Numbered from the stretch's first letter, positions 1-14,432 are shown. The stretch is DNA of 64,000 nucleotides from Acidimicrobiaceae bacterium (GCA_003166025.1 PMWT01000110.1:24431-88430); one strand, 5' to 3'. The notes: generated by a model not told the origin, from the sequence alone. Translations and numbers: made by a program.

Positions 1-325
1 TGGTGACCAGCTCACGCACGCTCAGGTTTTGGACCAGTGAGCCCGTCTGGAGCATGCCGCCGATAAGGCCGTTCCTCACGGCCGCCGCCGGCGTCATCCC
101 GAACACCGAGACAGTGCCGGCGTCTGGCCGGGCGAGCCCAAGCACCATGTCGATCGTCGTCGTCTTCCCGGCGCCGTTAGGCCCGAGCAGCGCCACGGTC
201 TGGCCGGCGTTGATGGAGAGGTCGACAGACCGCACGGCGTGGACCTTGCCGTAGGACTTGCTGAGGTGACTGAGGACGATCCCGGCCCCGCCCCTGTCTT
301 TGCTCATGTCGTTGTTTACGGGCAT
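1..325 (-). CDS. ABC transporter ATP-binding protein, N-terminal part (runs off window start)
   Basis: Reverse strand reads MPVNNDMSKDRGGAGIVLSHLSKSYGKVHAVRSVDLSINAGQTVALLGPNGAGKTTTIDMVLGLARPDAGTVSVFG; Walker A GPNGAGKTT. Confidence 0.9.
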   Translation of the reverse strand, partial: MPVNNDMSKDRGGAGIVLSHLSKSYGKVHAVRSVDLSINAGQTVALLGPNGAGKTTTIDMVLGLARPDAGTVSVFGMTPAAAVRNGLIGGMLQTGSLVQNLSVRELVT

Positions 326-678
326 GAAATAGACATTGGCACCGGAGCGCGCCCGGGCGTAAGTGCGCCGGCTCACAACTTGCCCGTTACTTCTGTCATA
401 TCCCGGCCCGGGCCGGTCCACCCGGGCCGGCGGCGGGGGCCCCTCAGGAGGTCCCGGGAGCGTCCGGCGTGATCAGCCGTACCGTGCTGCAGGGGAAACT
501 GAAGCGGTCCGGCATGCCTGGTGTCAGGCTGCAGTCGAACACATATTCCTCGCCCTCCCGCGTCCAGCCTTCCGCCGAAATCGTCCCTGGATCCCGGGCG
601 GGATTGGCCCAGTAGATCGTGAACAGGGAGGGCACGCTTGGCCAGGTTAGCTCGCCGGCCGCGGGCGAGCTACACCCA

Positions 679-3419
679 TCAGCGTCGTGAGGGACCGGCC
701 AGGTGTGGGCCTGAGTAGGAATAGCGCCCGGGACCGACCTCGAACACGGCCTCCCTCTGTCCAATGGTGCCCGGGTAGTCGGCGACGAGCCCAGGACCGG
801 TCCCGTCGGCGCCCACGACCTCGCCGGGCCGGGCGGAAGGTACGTGAACACTGGCCCGGACATTGGGAGGTATGTTGACCTCCAGGGTGAAGCGGGCCCC
901 GTCGCGCGCCCACGATGTCGAGATCTCCCCCCGTACCGACTGGAAGGAACCCCGGGCGTAGGACAAAGACCCGCCCGGGTGCGGACGGATCTCCACCCTG
1001 TCAAAGCCCGTCGCTCCGGGGGCGAGCTCGATGCCGAGAACGAAGCGGTAGAGCCACTCCCCGACCGAGCCCAGAGAGTAGTGGTTGAACGAGTTCATCA
1101 GCGGCGCCTGGAACCCGTTGTCATCGGTCCAGCCGTCCCAGCGTTCCCAGATGGTCGTCGCCCCGCGGTCGATCGTGTACTGCCAAGACGGGAAGGTCCG
1201 CTGCTCCAGGAGCCGGTAGGCGACGTCAGAGTACCCGTTGGAGCTGAGCACCGGCAGGAGGTACCCGACGCCGACGAAACCCGTGGCCAAGTGCCAGTCC
1301 TCCCGGGCGATCGCCTCGACCAGGTGCGCCGCGGCCTGGGCCCGGAGGTGCTCGGGGAGCAGGCCCATATGCAAAGCGAGCACGTAGGCGGTTTGCGTCC
1401 CGCTCGCCACCGTGCCCGTCGGGCCTACATATTCCTCCACGAACGCGTCTCGGACCTCGCCCGCCAACTGCTGGTAGCGGGCTTCGTCCTGGGGCCGCCC
1501 GACCGCCCGGCACACTTCAGCCATCAGGACGGCGTCGTAGGCCCAGTAGGCCGTGGCGAGAAGCTCGCGTGGGGTGAAGTCACCCTTAGGGGCGAGCCAA
1601 TCGCCAAAGTTCTTGCCTAGTTTCTGCGTCCTCAGCCTCGTCGGGTTGTTCGTCGACAGGAAGTCCATCCAGGCCGCCATCGACCGGAAGTTGCGCTCCA
1701 GCACCCCTGTATCGCCGTACATCTTGTAGACGGTCCAGGGCACGATCACGCCCGCGTCGCCCCACGCCGGCGCTGCCTCCTGGTCGAGGCTGAGCCGGGG
1801 GGCGAAGTCGGTGAAGGCGCCGCAAGGCAACTGAGCATCGCTGAGGTCATCCAGCCACTTCGAGAAAAAGGAGGCAACGTCACGGTTATAAGCCGCCGTC
1901 CGGGCGAAAATCTGGGCATCGCCGAGCCACCCGAGCCGCTCGTCGCGCTGAGGGCAGTCGGTCGGGATACTGATGAAGTTGGCGCGTTGGCCCCAATCGA
2001 TGTTGGCGTAAAGGCGGTTGACTTCGGGAGACGAGCACTCGAACAAACCGGTGCGGGGGGTGTCAGAGTGCACGACGCACGCGGTCGCGGCGGCGGGGGT
2101 GAGGTCCCCGGACAAACCCGAGATCTCGGCGTAGCGAAAACCGTGGAAAGTTGAGCGGGGCTCTAGCACCTCAGTCCCGCCCGCCGTCGTGAACAGGTCC
2201 GTTTGGCGCGCCGTACGAAGATTGTCGACGTACAGACTGCCCTCTTCGTCCAGCACCTCGCCATGGCGGACGCGGATGACGGTGCCGGGAGGCTCGTCGA
2301 CCTTCAGCCGTACCCAGCCGGCGAGGTTTTGGCCAAAGTCAACGATCAGCCCACCACCGGCCGCCGGCAGGACGGTTCTCGCCGGCAGCTCTTCTGTCAC
2401 CCTTATCGGCGGGCCCGGGTCGGCCACCAGCGCGGCGTCGCCCCGCCCACGGCACGAAGCGGGCCGCCACGAGCTGTCGTCGAAACCCGGTCGGTCCCAC
2501 GACGGCGGCTCCCGGCGCTGGTCCCGGCGCTCGCCCATCAGAAGGTCGGCGTGGGCGATGGCGCCTGTGGAGCTTCTCCAGTGTTCGTCCGTGACGATCC
2601 TTTGTTCGCCACCGTCCTCCATGGTGATGACGAGCTGTGCCAACAGCTCCGGGTCGCGTGCGTAGTGGGCGCCGGCGCGCTTGGCGTCAAAACCATAGAA
2701 GCCGCAGGCCCAACCGTCGGCGACTATTGCCCCGATAACGTTGTCGCCTCCTAGGAGCAACTCGGTCACGTCGTATGTCTGGTACAAAAGCCGCCGGGTG
2801 TAGTCGGTCCATCCAGGCGCCAGCACCCCGTCGCTCACCGGGCGGCCGTTGACCGAAAGCTGGTAAATGCCGAGCGCCGTCGCATAAAGACGGGCCGAAA
2901 CAACTTTCCGCTCGAGCGTGAAGGCCCGCCGCAAATAGGGAGCCGCCGTCATTGCCTGAGCGATCGCGTCAACAGGCCCGCCCGGGCCCGGGGGAGCGGA
3001 AGGGTCGCGGCCCGGGCCGAGGCCTATCCAGGACGCGCTCCACCCGGCGGCGGTACCCAGTGCCGTCTCAAAGGTTGCCTCCGAGCTCCATGGTCCCGGC
3101 TCACCCGTCTCGTCCCAGACCCGGGCCTTCCAGACGTACTTTCGCGCCGGCACCAGGGGTGCTCCTTGGTAAGCGACGTCGGTCGAAGCCTCCGCTGCAA
3201 CGCGCCCGCTGTCCCAGGCCAAGGCTCCGTGCTCTAGGTCAGCGCCGTCGAGCCCGACCCTGACCTGGTAAGCCGTTTGCCATCGCCCTGCTCCGGTCCC
3301 CGTGCCCGGCTCGGCGACGGCGCTACGCCAGGCGAACCGGGCCCGGTCGGGCTCTACGCCCAGCGGGTTTTGCTTGTGGGCACAACGAAGGTCGAACGGT
3401 ACGAGCCCGTGCGAGCTCA

Positions 3420-3420
<1 letters not shown>
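679..3420 (-). CDS. alpha-L-rhamnosidase-like glycoside hydrolase (GH78 type)
   Basis: 913 aa ORF; motifs FISIPTDCPQRDERLGWLGDAQIFARTAAYN and TTIWERWDGW...NSFNHYSLGSVGEWLYR typical of bacterial GH78. Confidence 0.9.
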
Positions 3421-6263
<2,843 letters not shown>

Positions 6264-6353
6264 CTCTCAAGCGGCGGCCGACTATCCACCAATATCGGGT
6301 GGAGACCTGACAAAATACAGGTCTCGTACAGTTCTTTACGAGAGCTCAAGTAT

Positions 6354-6788
6354 TTGCCGCCGTTTATGGGCGCGCCCCTTCAAGGGAGGGCACATTTGAG
6401 GCATTTCCTGTTGCACCACAGGGGCCCTGATGATCCCTCGCGGTTTGCTTACCTTCATAACGTCCAGGGCCTGTCAGCTGAGCAGGACCGGCTGCGCCTC
6501 ATAACGCTGATAGGCGTGGGCGCCCTGATAGTCCTCAACGGGGCGGACGTTGTCACCACCCACCTCCTGCTGGTCCACGGCGCCCAGGAGGCCAACCCCC
6601 TATCGTCTCTCCTCCTGGCCAGCGCCAGCCTGCTTTGGGTGAAACTCGCGATCCTCGGCGCTCTTGGTGTCATGGTCATCAGGCACCGCCCCCGGTTCGG
6701 GGTTATGGCGGCCGTCTTCATCACTTTGGGCATGTACGCCACGGCAGTACTGTCCAACCTGCTGGTCCTGCGCCTGGTAACGAGGTAG
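6354..6788 (+). CDS. small integral membrane protein, DUF5658-like
   Basis: NGADVVTTHLLLVHGAQEANPLSSLLL followed by two hydrophobic segments; start uncertain. Confidence 0.5.
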   Translation: MPPFMGAPLQGRAHLRHFLLHHRGPDDPSRFAYLHNVQGLSAEQDRLRLITLIGVGALIVLNGADVVTTHLLLVHGAQEANPLSSLLLASASLLWVKLAILGALGVMVIRHRPRFGVMAAVFITLGMYATAVLSNLLVLRLVTR

Positions 6789-6829
6789 CGGCCGGGCTCA
6801 CGGCTTGAGCAGCTGGGCCCACGGACTAG

Positions 6830-7042
6830 TCAGGGACGCGTGTCGACCTCAGTCACGTACTCCCAGTCGACATGGTCACGACGCTCGACGATGACCGGCG
6901 TCTCTTGCCCTTTGGACAACTCCCGGGCGTACGCCTCGGCGGCCTCGTCGCCGTCCAGATCGCTGGTCTCGATCTCAATGCCGCCTGGTCGCGTGAACCG
7001 GTAACGCTGGGCGCCGGCGGAGGAAGGCCTGCTATCAGTCAT
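6830..7042 (-). CDS. small hypothetical protein
   Basis: 70 aa ORF of ordinary soluble composition. Confidence 0.4.
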   Translation of the reverse strand: MTDSRPSSAGAQRYRFTRPGGIEIETSDLDGDEAAEAYARELSKGQETPVIVERRDHVDWEYVTEVDTRP

Positions 7043-7088
7043 CGGGCGATGATACCGGGGCCTGGTCCCGTTTCGACGCCCGCTCCCG

Positions 7089-7496
7089 CTACCCCTGGCT
7101 CGGCGGCTCGTCCTGGTAACCGATGGAGCTCCAGTCCGGGGCCGGACCGGCGGGGGAGAGACGCGCCGCCACCGCCTCCGGGGCGTCGCAGCCCACCAGC
7201 AGCTCGTCGAAGTTGGCTCCTTCGAGCCTCACCCTCACCCCTCGTGTTGTGTTGTGGTGGACAACGGCGAAGACCTTGGAGCCCTGTGAGTGGAACGTCC
7301 CGATGACGAACAGCCCCGGCCAGGAAGCCCCTACAGACTTGGTGAACGCATTGACGGCGTGCACCGCGTCGTCTACGACCTCGACCTCGCGGACCGACGA
7401 CATCGGCACTCGGATGTCACCGTGTACCGCTTCCGCTTTCTCGGCCAGGCTCAGGTGTACCACCAGGTCGTTGCCCTCAGGGCTCAGTTCTGCCAT
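7089..7496 (-). CDS. hypothetical protein (possibly PH-like fold)
   Basis: MAELSPEGNDLVVHLSLAEKAEAVHGDIRVPMSSVREVEVV...; alternating hydrophobic pattern. Confidence 0.55.
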   Translation of the reverse strand: MAELSPEGNDLVVHLSLAEKAEAVHGDIRVPMSSVREVEVVDDAVHAVNAFTKSVGASWPGLFVIGTFHSQGSKVFAVVHHNTTRGVRVRLEGANFDELLVGCDAPEAVAARLSPAGPAPDWSSIGYQDEPPSQG

Positions 7497-7761
7497 TGCC
7501 CACCTCCCCTGAGGCAAAGGCTAGCCGTGAGGATGGTTGTCACCGGACAGGGCAGCGGCACGGGCGTTGATGGCGTCGGCCTCCAAAGCGCCTGCGGTAT
7601 TCGTGGTCGCCCCGTGGGGGCCTCGCGCTCCTGCCGGTGCCCTCGCCGACGACGTGCATGTGGGCCTCGAACGTCCAGGCTCGGAGGTCACCAACGAGGA
7701 AAAGCCTGGAGAGGTTGTCGCCTCCTAGCGTGGCCAAACACCGAGTAAACAACCGGTCGGG

Positions 7762-8628
7762 TCATGTGTTGGTGTCGTCCGGTGGGACGAGATCGGGACC
7801 GGGAAGCGCAGCCGCGGCGACTCTCGAGTGCTCTTCCTCAGGCCAGTTGGTGCCGATGGTATAGCTGGTCATGGAGAGTGAGCCATACGTATAGCCGTCC
7901 ACGAGCACATCCGCCGTGGAACTGGCGGCACTGGCCAAGCCGGCTATGTAGAGGAGGGGTATGAAATGGTCGGGCGTCGGCACCGCGGCGCTGAAATCCC
8001 CGTGGCCCCGCAGGTCGGCGAGATCTTGGGGCGAAGATGTCATGCAGCGCCGCGCTGCGTCATCGAACCGGTGGGCCCAGCCGAACCCGCCGTCGGGTTG
8101 GCCCCAGTCGACGCGGCGGAGGTTGTGGACGACATTGCCGCTGGCGATGACGAGCACGCCCCGTTGACGCAGCGGCGCCAGCTGAGCACCGAGCCCGAGA
8201 TGGTACTCAAACGGCTCCAGCGCGTTGATCGACAGTTGGACAACAGGGATGTCGGCGTCGGGGAAGGCATGGACCAGTACCGACCAGGTGCCGTGGTCGA
8301 GGCCCCAACTGTCGTGATCGAGCCCGACCCAGGTGGGCTTGGCGATCTCGGCGACCTCTTCGGCGAGGGCGAGGTCACCAGGCGCGGGGTACTGCACGGA
8401 GAAGAGCTCATCGGGGAACCCGTAGAAATCATGGATCGTCTTCGGCCGGTCCATGGCGGTGACGGCCGAGAGGTTGACGTACCAGTGTGCGGAGATCACG
8501 AGGATGCCGCGCGGTCGAGGAACGCCGGTTCCAAGCTCACGCCAAGCATCGGTATAGCGGTTGCGATCAAGCGCGTTCATTGGGCTCCCATGCCCCAAGA
8601 ACGCCGCCGGCATCGGTTCGGTGGTCAT
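7762..8628 (-). CDS. DODA-type extradiol ring-opening dioxygenase (YgiD-like)
   Basis: AAFLGHGSPMNALDRNRYTDAW, ILVISAHWYV, GLDHGTWSVLVHAFPDADIPVVQLSIN. Confidence 0.92.
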   Translation of the reverse strand: MTTEPMPAAFLGHGSPMNALDRNRYTDAWRELGTGVPRPRGILVISAHWYVNLSAVTAMDRPKTIHDFYGFPDELFSVQYPAPGDLALAEEVAEIAKPTWVGLDHDSWGLDHGTWSVLVHAFPDADIPVVQLSINALEPFEYHLGLGAQLAPLRQRGVLVIASGNVVHNLRRVDWGQPDGGFGWAHRFDDAARRCMTSSPQDLADLRGHGDFSAAVPTPDHFIPLLYIAGLASAASSTADVLVDGYTYGSLSMTSYTIGTNWPEEEHSRVAAAALPGPDLVPPDDTNT

Positions 8629-10352
8629 CGAGCCACTTTATTGACAACCGAATGGGCGCAGCTGGTTGTGTTCACTTCGGGTGCAGACTAGGCAATATGA
8701 AGGCGCTACGCTAGGTGGACCTTAGGCCCGGTACGAAAGGGAGCGAGGATGCATACCCACGCCAGGTTGTGCTGCTCCGTGCTTGCTCTGTCCACTCTAT
8801 TTGGTTTGGCTGCCAGCCTGGCGCTGGCCCAAGCAAGGGCCCCTCGCAGGTGTCGCCCAGCCCCAGGTCAGCGTGCTTGGCCTGCTCCCAGGGTGCCGGT
8901 GAGATTGTCCCTTCAGCCTTCCTAACTGTCCAGAACTGGTGATGCCTTTGCCAGGCAGCGCGTGGTGGAAATAACGCTGAGCGAGGTTGTACCGCAACGT
9001 CATGTTCGTGGTTGTCCGTATCGGGACCAAAGCCCTTGATGCGGTCATTGGGCCGGGTTACCTTCGCTTCACGAGTTCACCACGGAGAAGCAGCTATCAC
9101 GGAATGTCGAAAATGTGGCTCTCTGATTGCGAGCTGTTCGGCGCTTCCTTCCCCAACAGGCCAAGGAGCTTCCTGCCCATGTTCAACGTCACTGTGAGGT
9201 ACGAGTGTCAAGCCGGGCCCACTGCCGAGCTTTCTGTCTTGCTTGCACGGGAACTCAAGTTCATCGAGACGGGCCAGTAAACCGTGACCCTGTGGCGTCC
9301 CGAGGAGCCAGCCGGCCACGACCCATTTTGCGTCCACCCGGACGTACACCCACCATCGGCGCAATGCACGGCTGACCCCACTGACCCTCCCACGATGCAA
9401 GGTCGGCCAAGCAAAGGTTGGGTCGCCGCTCATACGGAGCACCGCGCCGCCTCCCCCTCTGTGGTGATCGAGGGCCTCAAGTCGGACGTGGTGCTGGACA
9501 GCTTCGGCTTTTATGTCCGCCCCAAGTTCTCCCCCTACGTGTCGCCGCACACGGCATGTAAGAGCGTGGCGCGCCAATGGATGAACGCCTATGAAGAGGA
9601 CCAACCCCATCTGCTATCGATGCACCGGGGCTCGTAGGTGTGGTGGCGATCACCTCGGGCTCGGCCTCTGCCGTGACTGCGTTGCCGCCCGCGGTTGGCC
9701 GCTGGCTCCGGTAGCTTTAGGCGCTAGGCGGGAGCTTTAGGCGCCAGGCGGGCTTCGGTTCCGCGACCGCCACTCCTGAGAGTCCTGGTGATTGTGCCCA
9801 GGCGAGCACCTTCGCCGCTGTGTACGCCGCTGGCGTCAACACGAACATTTGCCGCTGCCGTAGCTGGTCCCTACAACAATGACGGCTGCAAGCCATATAA
9901 CGCCCAGGTGAGCGGCGTGACTGGATCGAACTTCCTAGACATCCAAACGGCCAATGCCACGGTGATCGCTCGTTGCGGAGGAGCTCGGTCACGATCCTCA
10001 CGCGCTTGACGCCACTCCCGGCTCTCGTCCAGACCTGAGCTCACGACACGCCTTCCCCGTCGGAGACGGGCCTGGCAGTGCTTGCGGTGGGGACAGGGGA
10101 GTGCTTCAGATCGTCGGCGCCAGCGCGTTCAGGGAAGGGCGTAGGACAGAGCGCAACGGGCCTGCGCCTCCCCGGCTCAGTCTCTGCGACTTCGAGCACG
10201 GGGAGACACGTCGGAGTTACACGCCTGTTGTTCAACTCTCGTGCTGCTACACGGGCACGTGACCACGACGGCTTAAGTGGGCGCGAGAGCATTTCGCCTC
10301 TACCGGCCACGCTCTAGACGTGGTACGTCCGAAGGGAAGGAAGGCCAGTTCC

Positions 10353-11999
10353 ATGAGGAAGACCATTTTTGCCCTTGTCGCAGCAACATGCCTGCTGCCG
10401 ACGTTCGTCACACCCACGGCCAGTGCGACCAGCCATCCCGCTTTCTCTCGGGTTCAGGTTCTTTCGGTCGGCGCCTCTCCCCGGCAGGTGAGCTCCTATG
10501 GCGGCATCTCTACGATCAAGGCTCGGCTAAAGAACGCGACGAACTGCCAGCTCCAGTTGCTCAGCCATCAGAACTTCCGGGTCATTTTCGCCAGCAGCAG
10601 GCGTTCGTGTAGGACATCTTTCACCGCCCGCGTAACCATCGGGGCAAACCTGAACACGATCACACGAACGATCGCCTTCGCCCTGATGGCACGCAACCCT
10701 ACGAGTTCCTTCACCGCCGACCTCTCCGTCACGCTGCCTTCCCTTCCTGCTCCCTTCATCTCATCGGTCAGCGCCTCCCCCCAGCAGCTAGGGCAGTTTG
10801 GAGGGAACACGGCGATCAGGGCCTCTGTCAAGAACGGAAAGAGCTGCCAGCTCAAGCTCATGAGCCAGCAATCATTCTCGGTCGTCTACTCCGCCGCGGC
10901 GCGCCCGTGTGGTACCTCCTTCACGGCGCACGTCATCGTAAGCCCCAATCGAACGGCCGCGCACAGGACCATAGCCTTTGCTCTGATCGCTCGCGATGGC
11001 TCCTCCTCGTTCACCGGGTACTTCTACATTGGGCTGGCAGGCTACGTGCCTCCCGCCGCTGCCACCACCACGCTCCCGTACGCTGCCACCACAACCTCGC
11101 CTGCGGCCACGACGACGACGCCAGCGGCAACCACGACCGTGCCAGCAGCCACCACGACGCTGCCGCCCTCTGCTGCTACAACTGTGGCCAGCTCGACCAC
11201 GGGCATACCAATAACCAGCGACAACTGGTCGGGCTACGCGGTGACGGGCGGGCCCTTCACGGGAGCGAGCGCGACTTTCACGGTCCCCTACGTCACCACT
11301 GCGGCAAGTTGTGAAGCTGAGCTGTCTATATGGGTTGGGATCGATGGGTTCAGCCCGCCAGGGACGCCCGCTGATACTCAGCTCATCCAGGCCGGTGTCG
11401 GCGAGAGCGAAACCAACCCCATCACCAATGAATGCACGCCCGGTCAGTTCACGTCGTGGCCGTGGTGGGAAGTGCTCCCGGCAGCTTCAGAACTCCCGGA
11501 CGACTGGAATGGGAGCCCTGTGAGTGCAGGCGATACCGTAACCGTCGACATCGAGCAAGTCAGCGCGGGTACCTGGGCCATGGAAGTTACTGACGATACA
11601 AGCGGCGGCAGCTTCGTCCAGGACACCCCCTTCGACGGCTCTGAAGCGACAGCTGAATGGATTGTGGAGGCAACAACAAACGCGGGGGACTGCAACGGCG
11701 TCTGCCCGCTGGCTGAGTACACCGACTCTGATGGCAATGAGCCGGGCGTCACCTTCTCTGATCTCGGCCTTAGCGGGACGGACAACGACTGGTACCAGAT
11801 CGACATGGTGCAAAACGGCATGCAGGTATCTACGCCGTCGAGCTACACCACCAATGGTTCTGGTAGCGGCGTGACGGGTTTTTCCGTGTCCTACACGGGA
11901 GATGGAGGGTCCACGATCCAGCCGGCTCTTCGTCGGGCGGGCGGCATAGTCAAAGGCAAGTTCAAGCTCCCCCTTTACCAACGAATGGCTCTTACTTAG
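10353..11999 (+). CDS. secreted G1 (eqolisin-type) glutamic peptidase with two N-terminal repeats and a Thr-rich linker
   Basis: Signal peptide MRKTIFALVAATCLLPTFVTPTASA; two ~80 aa repeats each with a Cys pair; TTT-rich linker; G1 motifs SDNWSGYAV, WVGIDGF, QLIQAGVG, WWEVLP, AEWIVE. Confidence 0.85.
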   Translation: MRKTIFALVAATCLLPTFVTPTASATSHPAFSRVQVLSVGASPRQVSSYGGISTIKARLKNATNCQLQLLSHQNFRVIFASSRRSCRTSFTARVTIGANLNTITRTIAFALMARNPTSSFTADLSVTLPSLPAPFISSVSASPQQLGQFGGNTAIRASVKNGKSCQLKLMSQQSFSVVYSAAARPCGTSFTAHVIVSPNRTAAHRTIAFALIARDGSSSFTGYFYIGLAGYVPPAAATTTLPYAATTTSPAATTTTPAATTTVPAATTTLPPSAATTVASSTTGIPITSDNWSGYAVTGGPFTGASATFTVPYVTTAASCEAELSIWVGIDGFSPPGTPADTQLIQAGVGESETNPITNECTPGQFTSWPWWEVLPAASELPDDWNGSPVSAGDTVTVDIEQVSAGTWAMEVTDDTSGGSFVQDTPFDGSEATAEWIVEATTNAGDCNGVCPLAEYTDSDGNEPGVTFSDLGLSGTDNDWYQIDMVQNGMQVSTPSSYTTNGSGSGVTGFSVSYTGDGGSTIQPALRRAGGIVKGKFKLPLYQRMALT

Positions 12000-12373
12000 G
12001 ACGGCACGCGACAAAGTGGGCGGGATGGTCTTTCCAGTCGTGGTGACGACCCGTCATGGACCGTGAGGACGCGAACAGTAGTTGTGGTGCGCTCGGTTCC
12101 TAGCTGAACGAGACGCTACCCGTTCCTACGATTGACGCAGACAGGCGATCGCCTTCCGGGACTCGCTGAGCTAAGCCAACCGGCTCGGCCACCGGTGGGG
12201 GAGGGCTCACTCCTCCACCGGCGAGCGGCGCACCAGGTCTGCCGCCAGAGCGCACGACCTCCCCACACCTCGGGTGTCCCTTCCCCTGAGCTTAGACTTA
12301 GGCAGAAGTTACGCTATGAGCATTTCTGCCGACCGGTCCTGATGTTTGTTGGGGAGCCCAGCTCCTTAGCCTC

Positions 12374-13351
12374 TCAGGCCCGGTGCATCTCGTGACCGGC
12401 CGCGTCCACCCGGCCTTGCCCCACCAACCAGGCCAGGGACTCGAACACCGCGTCCAGAGAGCTGTAGCGGGGCCGGTAGCCCAGGGCCTTGACGGCCTTG
12501 TCGATGCTCATCGAAGGACTGTGAGAGATGTGGTCCCACGTGGCTTGAGCATCCTGGGGCTCCCAGGCGCCCGCCCAGGTCTCCCAGGGTTGGAACGACA
12601 ACCGGGCGCTTTGCCCGAACCAGGCGGCCACGCTCTCGGCGTAGCCGCGCAGGGTGAGGGCACGCGCCGAGACCAGGTGGAACGCCTCGCCGGAAGCAGC
12701 GCCGGGATCGGACAGCGCCTGGGCGAACCCCTGGGCGACGTCGTCGGCATGTACGTGATGGACGGTCTCCAGGCCAAGGTTGGGCAAGGCCAGCTCGTCG
12801 CCGCGGGCCAACCGGTTGAAGACTTCGAGGTTTAGGTTGCCGGCGGGGTTGACGGGCGCCCAGCCGGGCCCGACGATATGGCCCGGGCGCAGGACGGTGC
12901 AGCGCAGCCTGCCCTGGTGGGCGGCGCCGAGCAGGAGCTCTTCGATGGCGGCCTTCTGCGTCCCGTAGTCGCCGAACGGCTGGCGGGCCTCGTCCTCGGC
13001 GACGGGCACCTCCACCGCACTGCCGTGCACCCAGATGGTCCCGCAGTGCAGGAGGTAGGAGCCCAACGGGACCAGGGCTTCGAGCAACTGGCGGGCCGAG
13101 GGCACGCTGAAGCACACGAGGTCGACCACCGCGTCAGGACGCAACGCCGCCACCCGGGAGCCGAAGGTGGTGGCCCCGTCCTCGGCTTCCCGGTCGACCT
13201 GCACCCGCTCGACCTGGTCCCAGGCCGGGTGCTCCAGGTACGGGCCCCGCTGGCCCCGGCTCATGGCGACGACCTCGTGACCGGCCATGACCAGCCGGGG
13301 GACCAGGTAAGTACCTATGTGGCCCGTGGCCCCCACTACCAGCACCTTCAT
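12374..13351 (-). CDS. NAD-dependent epimerase/dehydratase family protein
   Basis: MKVLVVGATGHIGTYLVPRLVMAGHEV, extended SDR GxxGxxG. Confidence 0.85.
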   Translation of the reverse strand: MKVLVVGATGHIGTYLVPRLVMAGHEVVAMSRGQRGPYLEHPAWDQVERVQVDREAEDGATTFGSRVAALRPDAVVDLVCFSVPSARQLLEALVPLGSYLLHCGTIWVHGSAVEVPVAEDEARQPFGDYGTQKAAIEELLLGAAHQGRLRCTVLRPGHIVGPGWAPVNPAGNLNLEVFNRLARGDELALPNLGLETVHHVHADDVAQGFAQALSDPGAASGEAFHLVSARALTLRGYAESVAAWFGQSARLSFQPWETWAGAWEPQDAQATWDHISHSPSMSIDKAVKALGYRPRYSSLDAVFESLAWLVGQGRVDAAGHEMHRA

Positions 13352-13355
13352 GAGC

Positions 13356-14432
13356 TCACCCTCCGATCATGGACATGGACCGGGACGGTCGCAAGAAGCC
13401 CGGGTCGTTGATGCCATGCCCGGGAAGCTTGCCCCACACCGAACGGCGCAGTGCCAAGGCGATGTCCTCGTCGCTCCCCCCACTACGCAGGAGGGTGCGG
13501 ACCGAGACCTCGTCGTCCGAGAAAAGGCAGTTGCGGACGGCGCCGTCGGCGGTGAGCCGCAGCCGGTTGCAAGTACCACAAAACGGGCGCGTCACGCTGG
13601 CCACCACACCGATCTCACCGCCACCGTCGCAGAACCGGTAGCGGTCGGCCGGCGCCGGGTCGCCCTCAGAGGGCTTGACGGCCTCGATGGGCCAGCTGGC
13701 GTTTATGCGAGCCAGCACGTCCTCGCTCGGGACCACCTGATCGCGCCGCCAGCCCCCTTCGGCGTCCAGAGGCATGAACTCGATGAACCGGACGGTACGG
13801 CCGTACCGGCGAGCAAAAGCGGCGAAGTCCAGGACCTCGTCGTCGTTGACGCCCGAGATCAACACGACGTTGACCTTGAGAGGCGCGAGGCCGGCGGCTT
13901 CGGCGGCGTCCATGGCCACCAGGACCGTAGCCAGTTGCCCGCGCCGGCGGATCTGCGCGAACCGGTCCGGCCGCAGGGAGTCGCAGCTGATGTTGACGCG
14001 GTGCAGCCCGGCCCGGGCGAGCTCGGCCGCCACCGGTGCCAGCACGGTCCCGTTCGTGGTCAAGGAGAGGTCGTCGAAGCCGACGGTCGACAGCTGGCGG
14101 ACCAGCTCGACAAGGCCTCGGCGCACGAGAGGTTCCCCACCGGTGAGACGGAGCGACCTCACCCCCAGGGAACGGGCCACGCCCGCCACCCGGGCGATCT
14201 CCTCGAACGAAAGGATCTCCGCCCGGGGCAGGAAGGGCACGCCTTCCTCGGGCAGGCAGTAGACGCAGCGCAGGTTGCAGCGATCGGTGACCGACACCCG
14301 CAGGTCGGTGTGGACGCGGCCGTAGCCGTCCACGAGCGGTCCTTCGAGGGGCATCGAAGCCTGCGCCGGAGCCCCGCTGGGAGGGCGTACGCCACGGCGC
14401 AGGACGACCGGCACTTCGGACGACGCGTTCAT
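13356..14432 (-). CDS. moaA: GTP 3',8-cyclase (molybdenum cofactor biosynthesis)
   Basis: Radical SAM CNLRCVYC, LRLTGGEPLVRR, C-terminal CGTCNRLRLTADGAVRNCLF. Confidence 0.95.
   Translation of the reverse strand: MNASSEVPVVLRRGVRPPSGAPAQASMPLEGPLVDGYGRVHTDLRVSVTDRCNLRCVYCLPEEGVPFLPRAEILSFEEIARVAGVARSLGVRSLRLTGGEPLVRRGLVELVRQLSTVGFDDLSLTTNGTVLAPVAAELARAGLHRVNISCDSLRPDRFAQIRRRGQLATVLVAMDAAEAAGLAPLKVNVVLISGVNDDEVLDFAAFARRYGRTVRFIEFMPLDAEGGWRRDQVVPSEDVLARINASWPIEAVKPSEGDPAPADRYRFCDGGGEIGVVASVTRPFCGTCNRLRLTADGAVRNCLFSDDEVSVRTLLRSGGSDEDIALALRRSVWGKLPGHGINDPGFLRPSRSMSMIGG

Noticed and set aside
444-690. small minus-strand ORF tail after the rhamnosidase (…GCSSPAAGELTWPSVPSLFTIYWANPARDPG…)
   Set aside because: Plausible composition but no credible start codon could be set without overlapping the rhamnosidase gene; not listed as a feature.
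8987-10009. several ORFs of 60-180 aa on both strands
   Set aside because: No start context, motif or consistent composition; likely non-coding or decayed sequence.
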